A stretch of 64,000 nucleotides of DNA, taken from positions 124,001 through 188,000 of the forward strand of contig JACKGZ010000002.1 of assembly GCA_020639255.1 (NCBI GenBank), in the 5' to 3' direction. Every line of letters begins with the position of its first letter. Position 1 is the first letter of the stretch. This document shows, piece after piece, positions 57,719-64,000 of this stretch. The position numbers and the translations under genes were made by a program. Under the pieces are notes generated by a model. That model was given only the letters and a program-made list of their open reading frames with translations, was not told where the DNA came from and did no database searches. This DNA comes from Phycisphaera sp. (GTDB lineage Bacteria; Planctomycetota; Phycisphaerae; Phycisphaerales; UBA1924).

Positions 57719-58630
57719 ATGCTCGCACCGCGATTCGTTCTGGTTTCGATGGCTCTCGGACTCTCGTCCTCATCGGGTCTCGCCGAGCCTGTTTCAAGTT
57801 CGCTCACGATCGAGCGCGTGGCGACCGTCGAGAACATGGGGCGCATGGCGGTGAACCCGGCGACGGGCGAGATCGCCTTCGGGCGGACCGGGCCCGGCGC
57901 GAGCGACGCCTTTGCCGTCCGGGTGCTCGGCGCGGACTGGAACCTGCGCGAGGTCGGCGCGCCGATCCGAGACCCCGACGCAGTTGTGTGGGACATGGAC
58001 GGCAGCTTCGGGCCGGCGGGCTCGATCCTTGTGGGCAGCTTCAAGGGGTTGTTTGCGGTGACGCCGAGCGGGGGCGTGCACCAGTTCGCGTGGCGCGGCG
58101 AGGATCTTGCTAACCCAGAGGACATGGTCATGGGCGACGACGGCTCGCTCTACTACGCCGACTACACGCTGGGCAGGGTCATGCGGCTCAGCATGCACGG
58201 CAGCTTCGCCGAGCTGATGGACAAGCCCGGCGTGAACCGCGTTGCAATCGATGCCAACGGGCATGTCGAGGCGGTCGATGTGGCCGGGCTGCTCTCAACG
58301 GCGGGACTCGCCCCGCAGGGACGATTCAGCGAGATCGCCTTCGGCGACGGCTCGGCGCTCTGGGGTGATGATCGCTACGTCTTCGATTCGGACGCTGGCT
58401 CGCTCCTTCGGCTTCTGGGTGACGGCTCGTCCGAGGTGCTCGCGACCGGGTTCTTCGACGAGCTCGCCGAGCGGCCCGATCGGCTGGTGGCGCAGATCGG
58501 TTTCATGCCCTCGGGCGAGATGGTGGTGAGCGTGCCGGACACCGGGGCGGTGTACACGCTCGTGCCGGCGCCGGGCGCGGCGACGCTCGCCGGGCTCGGA
58601 GCCGTGCTCGCGGTGAAGCGGAAGCGCTGA
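57719..58630 (+). CDS. PEP-CTERM-type secreted protein, NHL/SMP-30-like
   Basis: A 303-residue exported protein with a signal peptide (1-22). The body has repeats such as GRMAVNPATGEIAFG, NPEDMVMGDDGSLYYADYTLGRVMRL that resemble a beta-propeller. It ends with VPAPGAATLAGLG and a Lys/Arg cluster, a PEP-CTERM-like sorting signal. AAAGG precedes the ATG. Function unknown. Confidence 0.8.
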   Translation: MLAPRFVLVSMALGLSSSSGLAEPVSSSLTIERVATVENMGRMAVNPATGEIAFGRTGPGASDAFAVRVLGADWNLREVGAPIRDPDAVVWDMDGSFGPAGSILVGSFKGLFAVTPSGGVHQFAWRGEDLANPEDMVMGDDGSLYYADYTLGRVMRLSMHGSFAELMDKPGVNRVAIDANGHVEAVDVAGLLSTAGLAPQGRFSEIAFGDGSALWGDDRYVFDSDAGSLLRLLGDGSSEVLATGFFDELAERPDRLVAQIGFMPSGEMVVSVPDTGAVYTLVPAPGAATLAGLGAVLAVKRKR

Positions 58631-58691
58631 TCGCCTCGCGGCGGGTGTTTGAAGATCACCGGATCGGGGTTCCAACGGAAAGGGTCATGCA

Positions 58692-58708
58692 GTATTCTGA
58701 TTGAATAC
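58692..58708. promoter_or_regulatory. Palindrome upstream of second PEP-CTERM gene
   Basis: GTATTC-TGATT-GAATAC is a 6-base inverted repeat around a 5-base centre, 30 bases before the start codon. It contains a TATTCT that could be a -10 box, so it could be an operator. Confidence 0.35.
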
Positions 58709-58738
58709 AGGCTCGTACGGTCTTGGAGCACCCATTCG

Positions 58739-59536
58739 ATGAAGCGGATCTCGGGCATTGCCCTTCTGACAGCACTCCTCGCCTCGCCGGCAGCGGCGCG
58801 GGCGGACGTTCTCTATGGGATGGACAACGGCGTGTTGACCAGAATCGACACCGACACGCTCACTGCGACGCCGATCGGGGATACGGGGATCTTTTCAGTA
58901 TCCGGGCTCGAGTTCGGACCGGACGGACAGCTTTACGGCCTTGCGCCGGACACAGAAGAGTTCCTTCGGATCGATGTACAAACCGGTGCTGCAACGGTCA
59001 TTGGCTCTACGATTCTTACTGTGAGTCGTGGGTCGGGGCTTGGCTGGGATCCAGTATCAAACGAGATGTATTCCGTCGCCAAATTCACAGCAAGCACCCC
59101 CGATATTCTTGTTACAGTATCACTGTCAACAGGCAACTTCACAGCCGTTGGAGAGGTTGACGGAACTGGCAGTGCAAGAATTGTAGGTCTTGATTTTACT
59201 AAGAATGGTCAATTATACGGAATTCAGGGCATTGGCGGAGACGGCCAACTGCTTGAAATAGATAAAACGAATGGCTCAACAGCTGCGATTGGTGACAGAT
59301 CTCTTCCCGGGACGGGATCGTTCACAATTGCCCCATCGGGCATCGCTTGGACAATCGAAGCTCCTGGATACCTGTACTCGGTCGACCTTGAAGATGGCAG
59401 CACTGTGAATCACGGCTTGATCACGGGCTTTACAGGTGGCCAAGGGAACATTGGTGCACTCGCGAGCATTCCTTCACCTCCTACGGCTGTACTGCTGACA
59501 ACGGCTTCTCTGATCGCCATCCGGCGTAGGCGATAG
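58739..59536 (+). CDS. PEP-CTERM-type secreted beta-propeller-like protein
   Basis: A 265-residue exported protein with a signal peptide (1-22) and repeats such as GLEFGPDGQLYGLAPDTEEFLRID, GLDFTKNGQLYGIQGIGG, which suggest a DUF4394-like or NHL propeller. The tail IPSPPTAVLLTTASLIAI ends in four basic residues. Unlike its neighbour upstream, the middle of the gene is AT-richer. Function unknown. Confidence 0.8.
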   Translation: MKRISGIALLTALLASPAAARADVLYGMDNGVLTRIDTDTLTATPIGDTGIFSVSGLEFGPDGQLYGLAPDTEEFLRIDVQTGAATVIGSTILTVSRGSGLGWDPVSNEMYSVAKFTASTPDILVTVSLSTGNFTAVGEVDGTGSARIVGLDFTKNGQLYGIQGIGGDGQLLEIDKTNGSTAAIGDRSLPGTGSFTIAPSGIAWTIEAPGYLYSVDLEDGSTVNHGLITGFTGGQGNIGALASIPSPPTAVLLTTASLIAIRRRR

Positions 59537-59615
59537 ATCCATAACTGCCCGAGCAGGGCGTTTACGCATAGACATTCGGCAACCTCTCAACAGTCCCATC
59601 CTGACGGCGGGCGCG

Positions 59616-59873
59616 TCAGAGCACCCACGTCAGGACGAAGATGATCAGGACGATCGCCCCGACGATGGGCCAGAGGTAGGTCTTGGCGAGGCCCTGCTTG
59701 GGGGCGAGGATGTACTCGCCGCAGACCGGGCAGATCGAGGCGTCGTCGTAGATCTCCGAGCCGCAGGACGGGCAGGGGCTCCCGGCGCGGTCGAGCCGAC
59801 GGATGTCGGCGGGCGAGGGGCCCTCGGGGTCGAGCTCGTCGAAGTCGGGGCCGTGGTCGTCTTCCCAGGACAT
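59616..59873 (-). CDS. Small zinc-ribbon protein with C-terminal membrane helix
   Basis: An 85-residue protein: acidic N-terminus, ribbon CPSC, 10 residues, CPVC, then KTYLWPIVGAIVLIIFVL as a single helix. Spacing is one residue shorter than in the CPxC-x11-CPEC family. It is divergent from the lipoprotein gene at 59925. Confidence 0.75.
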   Translation of the reverse strand: MSWEDDHGPDFDELDPEGPSPADIRRLDRAGSPCPSCGSEIYDDASICPVCGEYILAPKQGLAKTYLWPIVGAIVLIIFVLTWVL

Positions 59874-59924
59874 GGTCAGAGCCTATCCGCGCCCGGGGGC
59901 GGGGCCGGTGTGTAGGCTTGGGGC

Positions 59925-61142
59925 ATGAACAAGCGCATGGGTGTGTTGGCGTTGGCGGCTCTCTCGGCACTGGCCGGGTGTTCGTCGCACCGCGGGGCCA
60001 CGACGTACGACTCGACCAGGCCCAACCCGGGCACGGAGGGGTTCGTGCCTCTCTTTACACGCCTCTCGACGGCCACGCGCGGGCCGCTCGAACGGGTCGT
60101 CGCTTTCGACGGCTTCCAGACGGTGGGTTTGGCGATCTCGCAAAGCGGGCGGCTCTTCCTCTCGAGCCCCAGGTGGCATGGGAACCACGGCAACAGCGTG
60201 GTCGAGGTGTTCACCGGCAAGATGCAGCCGCCGGCCAGCTACCCGAGCCCGTCGTGGAACGCCTGGTCGCCGGGCGTTCGCCCCGAGCGCGCGTGGGTCT
60301 GCGTGCAGGCGCTGTTCAGCGACGACCTCGGGCGGCTCTGGGTGCTCGACCCTGGGGCCCCCAACTTCCAAGGCCCGATCACGGGCGCACCGAAGCTCGT
60401 TCGGTTTACCGGCCGCGACAAGGTCGGGGCGTCGTACCTGTTCGATGACTCGATCGCGCCGCCCGGCTCGTACCTGAACGACGTGCGCGTCGACACGAAG
60501 GACGGCTTCGCGTGGATCTCCGATTCGGGCCTCGGCGCGATCGTGGGTGTCGATCTAACGACAGGCCGGGCGATGCGGTTCCTTGAGGATCACCCGTCGA
60601 CCAAGGCGGTGCCCGGCACCGAGCTCGTCATCGGCGGCAAGGTCTGGCTCGACGCGAGCGGCAACAAGCCGATGGTCAACTGCGACGGGATCGCCCTCTC
60701 GCCCGACGGCGAGTACGTCTACTACCAGGCGCTGACGGGGCGTGATCTGTACCGCGTGCCGACGCTGGCGATGAAAGCCGCGCTGCGCCCAGGCGAAGAG
60801 TGGGAGGGCCGGTTCACGGGCGCCAGCGCGATGACCGTGAACGATCACGTCGAGCCGCTGGGTCAGACGTTCGCCAGTGACGCGATGATCATGGACGAGA
60901 ACGGGGTGCTGTACTTCACCGCTCTCGAGCGCGACGCGATCACGGCGCGCCTGCCCAGCGGCGAGCTGGTCAACGTCGCCGCCGACGAGCGGATCAGCTG
61001 GCCCGACAGCCTGGCGATCCACGGCGGGCGATTGTACTTCACGACCGCACGCATCCACGAGACCGGCTTCGGCAGGCCCGAGGGGCCGTTTGCTGAGGGG
61101 CCCTACGGCGTGTTCCGCGTGCCGTTGATTGAGGTGGAGTAA
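59925..61142 (+). CDS. Royal-jelly / Yellow-type lipoprotein
   Basis: A 405-residue lipoprotein (LAGC near residue 19). The mature part matches the major royal jelly protein / Yellow propeller family: GLAISQSGRLFLSSPRWHG, VQALFSDDLGRLWVLDPG, YLNDVRVDTKDGFAWISDSG, DGIALSPDGEYVYYQAL. Bacterial members are of unknown activity. It is followed by a REP-like element and a class IV aminotransferase. Confidence 0.88.
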   Translation: MNKRMGVLALAALSALAGCSSHRGATTYDSTRPNPGTEGFVPLFTRLSTATRGPLERVVAFDGFQTVGLAISQSGRLFLSSPRWHGNHGNSVVEVFTGKMQPPASYPSPSWNAWSPGVRPERAWVCVQALFSDDLGRLWVLDPGAPNFQGPITGAPKLVRFTGRDKVGASYLFDDSIAPPGSYLNDVRVDTKDGFAWISDSGLGAIVGVDLTTGRAMRFLEDHPSTKAVPGTELVIGGKVWLDASGNKPMVNCDGIALSPDGEYVYYQALTGRDLYRVPTLAMKAALRPGEEWEGRFTGASAMTVNDHVEPLGQTFASDAMIMDENGVLYFTALERDAITARLPSGELVNVAADERISWPDSLAIHGGRLYFTTARIHETGFGRPEGPFAEGPYGVFRVPLIEVE

Positions 61143-61145
61143 GTA

Positions 61146-61200
61146 GACCCCCTCCGTCCGCTGCGCGGACACCTCCTCCGCCCACGACGGGGGAGGATGG
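61146..61200. repeat. REP-like element, diverged inverted copy
   Basis: The reverse complement resembles the elements at 21474 and 46111: a GTCCGC / GCGGAC hairpin next to a CCTCC / GGAGG region. It lies between the royal-jelly-like gene and the aminotransferase. Confidence 0.6.
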
Positions 61201-61207
61201 AGATGCG

Positions 61208-62104
61208 ATGGCCACGATCTTTCTGAATGGCGAGTTCATCGAGGACGCGCAGGACGCGACGGTCTCCGCGTTCGACGCGGGCCTGACGCACGGCGTGGGG
61301 CTCTTCGAGACGATGAGCGCACGCAAGAACGACGCGGGCGAGATCGAGGTCGTGCGTCTGCTCGACCACATCGATCGGCTTGGTGAGTCGGCGAGGCAGC
61401 TCCGGCTCACGACGGAACTGCGCAGGCCCGCGCTCGCCGAGGCGGTGAAACGCACGGCCCAGAAGTGCGGGCTCGATCGCCAGCGGATCCGGCTGACGAT
61501 CACGGGCGGCGACCTGAACCCGCTCGCGGCTGCCCGCGCGGGCGAGACACCCCGGCACGACCCGACGATCCTGATCGTCGCGCAGCCGGCGACCGAGTAC
61601 CCGAGCCAGATGTTCGAGCAGGGCGTGGTCGCGGCATTGGCTGATCTCAAAGTTAACCCGCTCGACCCGATGAGTTCTCACAAGACGCTCAACTACTGGG
61701 GACGTCTCGGCGAGTTGCAGAACGCCTCGGCCAAGGGCGCTGCAGAGGCCCTGGTGTTTCAGGTGACGAACCACCTCGCGGGCGGGTGCGTGTCAAATGC
61801 GATCCTCGTCAAGGACGGGCAGATCTTCACGCCCGTCGTGCGGGGCGAGGAGGCGCCCGGCGGCCTGCCGAGCCCGGTGCTGCCCGGCATCACGCGGGCC
61901 GAGGTGCTCGACTGCGCGCGCCGCCTCGGCATCGAGACGACGAGCCGGATGCTCACGATCGACGACGTGCTCAAGGCCGACGAGCTGATGCTGACGAATT
62001 CGAGCTGGGGCATATTGCCCGTGGTGCGCGTCGAGGCGCAGAACATCGCCGATGGGGCAGTCGGGGATGTCACAAAGAAACTGCGCGAAGCGCTTGTGAT
62101 CTAA
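61208..62104 (+). CDS. Aminotransferase class IV
   Basis: A 298-residue PLP enzyme of fold type IV, the family of branched-chain aminotransferase, D-amino-acid aminotransferase and aminodeoxychorismate lyase. It has FLNGEFIEDAQDATVSAFDAGLTHGVGLFETM, the catalytic Lys in SSHKTLNYWG, and VTNHLAGGCVSNAILVKDG, then PGITRAEVLD. The specificity cannot be told. The GGAGG before the start lies within the REP-like element. Confidence 0.9.
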   Translation: MATIFLNGEFIEDAQDATVSAFDAGLTHGVGLFETMSARKNDAGEIEVVRLLDHIDRLGESARQLRLTTELRRPALAEAVKRTAQKCGLDRQRIRLTITGGDLNPLAAARAGETPRHDPTILIVAQPATEYPSQMFEQGVVAALADLKVNPLDPMSSHKTLNYWGRLGELQNASAKGAAEALVFQVTNHLAGGCVSNAILVKDGQIFTPVVRGEEAPGGLPSPVLPGITRAEVLDCARRLGIETTSRMLTIDDVLKADELMLTNSSWGILPVVRVEAQNIADGAVGDVTKKLREALVI

Positions 62105-62113
62105 CTATGTGAA

Positions 62114-62635
62114 TCAGTCGGCGCCCTTGTCTTGTGATTGGGCGAGCTTCTCGGCGAGTTCGTCGGTGATGTCGATGCCTTCGACGCCCTTGCCTGCTTC
62201 GAGGACTTTGCTCAGGTTGTGCGCGTCGGCGACGTCGCGCAGCTCGTCCTGCACCGCGAGCAGGATCGTGTAGAGCGGCTCCTCGCCGGCGAGCTGGCGG
62301 TGCATTACCTCCTGCCAGTAGGGACCCTCAGCCTCGATCTTGGCGGTCAGTTCTTCATCGCCCGCGTCACGGGCGGCGTCGCGCGCGGTTTCGAGCGTCT
62401 TGTAGTGCTCCTTAAGGTACTTCGACTTGCCGTAGGCGACGAGCAGATCGGTGCGCCGGACGACGCCCACCGGTCCGGCGGCGTTCTCGGGCAGGAGCAT
62501 GAGCGTCTCGCCCCCGTGATCGGGCGCGGGGGTGCCGCTCGACCCGAGGGCGCAGCTGGTGAGCAGGGCGGCCGCGACCGCTCCGGTGCAGGCGAGACCA
62601 ACAAAGAGGCGGGACATGCGTGTGTTCGGTGACAT
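62114..62635 (-). CDS. Predicted lipoprotein, OmpH-like helical
   Basis: A 173-residue lipoprotein (lipobox LTSC, Cys near residue 28). The mature part is helical with VVRRTDLLVAYGKSKYLKEHYKTLE, then a charged coil, distantly like Skp/OmpH. It ends acidic. GGAGATTTCCG precedes the ATG. The upstream region is AT-rich. Convergent with the aminotransferase. Confidence 0.72.
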   Translation of the reverse strand: MSPNTRMSRLFVGLACTGAVAAALLTSCALGSSGTPAPDHGGETLMLLPENAAGPVGVVRRTDLLVAYGKSKYLKEHYKTLETARDAARDAGDEELTAKIEAEGPYWQEVMHRQLAGEEPLYTILLAVQDELRDVADAHNLSKVLEAGKGVEGIDITDELAEKLAQSQDKGAD

Positions 62636-62733
62636 CGGAAATCTCCAGAAAGGTCGTTTCATACTACCGAGACAAGATAGTAATTACTAGCTTATTGGAG
62701 ACTTGGAGATCATCTTTTCACACAACCGAAGGC

Positions 62734-63024
62734 CTAGCCCAAAAAACGGAGCTGGGTGGCCGTGCCGAGGGCCTCGATGCCGAGGTTCAGGCCGATCGCG
62801 GCCCCGGTGAGCAGGCAGGTCCGCACGAGGGGCCGGCTCGCCATGAGTTGGCGGCCTCCGATCACGCCCGGGATCACGATCGCCAGGGGGAAGGTCCAGG
62901 CCCCGAGGGCGAACGTGGCGAGTTTGAGGTGGGCCGCGGCGGTCAGGACGCCAGCGGTCGAGAGCCCGGCGACCGGCGCGGTCATGCTGAGGAGCGGCTT
63001 TGAGCGATTGAGCGGCTCAGTCAT
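62734..63024 (-). CDS. Small hydrophobic membrane protein
   Basis: A 96-residue protein with about three hydrophobic segments (15-37, 45-62, 73-92), and GAGAAGAGC just before the start. Its start overlaps the end of the upstream zinc-ribbon gene by eight bases. Function unknown. Confidence 0.65.
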   Translation of the reverse strand: MTEPLNRSKPLLSMTAPVAGLSTAGVLTAAAHLKLATFALGAWTFPLAIVIPGVIGGRQLMASRPLVRTCLLTGAAIGLNLGIEALGTATQLRFLG

Positions 63025-63226
63025 GCTCTTCTCCTTTCGCGAGATCGCGCTCTTTGGGGAGCGGGCCGTTGGATTCTGGCTTGTTGCGGGCGTTGCCCTC
63101 ATAGACGAAGTCGGGGTCGAACTTCTGGCCGCACTCGGGGCAGGTGCGGATCCAGGGCGTCTCGATGAGCGAGGTGAGATCGTGGCCGCAACTCTGGCAG
63201 CGGAGGATGGGCTTGGGAGCGGGCAC
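63017..63226 (-). CDS. Small soluble zinc-ribbon protein
   Basis: A 69-residue protein with GTG start: CQSC, 15 residues, CPEC, then a charged tail. The spacing is longer than in the membrane ribbon family. It lies 8 bases after the upstream stop and overlaps the downstream start, in a three-gene minus-strand unit (63615 to 62734). Confidence 0.65.
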   Translation of the reverse strand: MPAPKPILRCQSCGHDLTSLIETPWIRTCPECGQKFDPDFVYEGNARNKPESNGPLPKERDLAKGEEHD

Positions 63227-63234
63227 GAGCGACT

Positions 63235-63615
63235 TTAGTCGCGGTCGATGACGCGGACGTTCTCGCGGCCGTCGGTGCGGACGGGGCCGACGTGGGCGTT
63301 GGGCTTGTGGAGGCCGCCGAAGAGCCGGCGGAGCTTGAGGTAGATGAAGAACCCGATCCCGAAGAGCAGCAGGAGCGCGATGATCGGGATGATCAGGACG
63401 AGCAGGGCCACGAGGATGATGAGGGTGAGCAGGAGGTGGACGGCGCTGGCGATCGGGCCGCGGGGGCGGTCGTTGATCTGGCGCATCTTCAGGCGGAAGG
63501 CCTGGACCTGCTCGGCGTAATTCTGAGTGCGGCTCGGGTCCACGGAAGAGTCTATGGGTGGCGGGGCTGCTGGATTGCTTGGGCCGGCGTTCGGGGCGCC
63601 GCATTCGGCACTCAT
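63235..63615 (-). CDS. Small membrane protein of unknown function
   Basis: A 126-residue protein with a Pro/Ala-rich N-terminus, a basic region (FRLKMRQINDRPRG) and two adjacent transmembrane helices (about 57-95). First gene of the unit 63615-62734; divergent from dnaE. Confidence 0.65.
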   Translation of the reverse strand: MSAECGAPNAGPSNPAAPPPIDSSVDPSRTQNYAEQVQAFRLKMRQINDRPRGPIASAVHLLLTLIILVALLVLIIPIIALLLLFGIGFFIYLKLRRLFGGLHKPNAHVGPVRTDGRENVRVIDRD

Positions 63616-63733
63616 TGTTTGGGGATGAACTGTCGTTTGTTGATCCGCGGTGCCTTGATGAGGGTGGGTTGGCGTCGGTGGTTTGGGGGTTGGTCTGGAG
63701 ACAGATCTGAACCGACAGATACACTGCACATCG

Positions 63734-64000
63734 ATGGCGAAGACGGCGATGCCACAAGATGATGGTGCACTTGTCGGTTCGGAGGGCTCCGGCGGTAAGC
63801 CCTTCGTGCACCTGCACTTGCATTCGGAGTACTCGCTCCTCGACGGCGGCAACCGGCTGGACAAGCTGGTGAAAAGGGTCCATCAGCTCGGCATGAACAG
63901 CCTGGCGGTGACGGACCACGGCAACATGCACGCGGCGGTGAGCTTCTACCGCAAGGCCAAGGCCGAGGGCATCAAGCCGATCCTGGGTGTCGAGGCGTAC
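63734..64000 (+). CDS. dnaE: DNA polymerase III subunit alpha, N-terminal part (cut by window end)
   Basis: The first 89 residues are visible. After a short Gly/Ser-rich leader comes the PHP domain start FVHLHLHSEYSLLDGG, then LAVTDHGNMHAAVSFY and GIKPILGVEAY, the hallmark of the DnaE polymerase. It is the catalytic subunit of the replicative DNA polymerase. A second ATG at codon 6 is an alternative start. The frame is open to the end of the window. Confidence 0.95.
   Translation, partial: MAKTAMPQDDGALVGSEGSGGKPFVHLHLHSEYSLLDGGNRLDKLVKRVHQLGMNSLAVTDHGNMHAAVSFYRKAKAEGIKPILGVEAY

Overview
The window is a GC-rich bacterial chromosome segment that most resembles a planctomycete of the class Phycisphaerae. 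This placement is an inference from gene content. Four secreted proteins end in a dockerin-like anchor built on PADFSAW and closing with GC or GCD. Three secreted proteins end in PEP-CTERM-like anchors. Menaquinone appears to be made by the futalosine route (mqnA), LPS-export genes are present (lptB and two LptF/LptG permeases), and there are many small zinc-ribbon membrane proteins. I saw no rRNA, tRNA, CRISPR array, insertion sequence or prophage.

Layout. 1-6083: end of an amidohydrolase gene, an unknown protein, a lipoprotein, a sucD-purU operon, a DUF1579 protein and a secreted M43-like metalloprotease. 6302-10851: a two-domain nucleotide-type protein, two membrane zinc-ribbon proteins, DUF4870, lptB with a PEGA lipoprotein, and a PEP-CTERM protein. 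10969-17213: an arsR-AHSA1 pair with a visible promoter and operator, an acyltransferase, then mqnA, a sigma-like regulator and gatB in tight succession. 17218-23093 (mostly minus strand): a GH57 enzyme, two LptF/LptG permeases and a CPBP protease. 23194-27436: rplM-rpsI, a DciA-like gene and a tandem array of zinc-ribbon membrane proteins. 27523-37235: SpoVR, PilZ, PilT, a secreted beta-helix protein, an M61 peptidase and a hybrid histidine kinase. 37242-43439: an AT-richer repeat membrane protein, clpB, a small YjfB-like gene and a lipoprotein. 43568-50434: an MBL hydrolase, dnaA, an AT-rich nuclease-like gene, parB, NUDIX, a histidine kinase and an ABC ATPase, with two perfect parS palindromes inside the NUDIX and kinase genes. 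50624-64000: two tandem HAF-repeat proteins, a GNAT enzyme, a prepilin pair, PilZ, two PEP-CTERM proteins, a royal-jelly-like lipoprotein, a class IV aminotransferase, small envelope proteins and the start of dnaE.

How the parts fit. dnaA, parB, two parS sites and dnaE suggest an origin-proximal region. PilT, a prepilin and two PilZ proteins fit a type IV pilus or pseudopilus under c-di-GMP control. The most distinctive features are the zinc-ribbon family with invariant CPxC-x11-CPEC spacing (seven members and one remnant at two loci), the sigma-like regulator between mqnA and gatB, the four exact 49-residue repeats of the membrane protein at 37242-39350, and the parS sites embedded in coding sequence.
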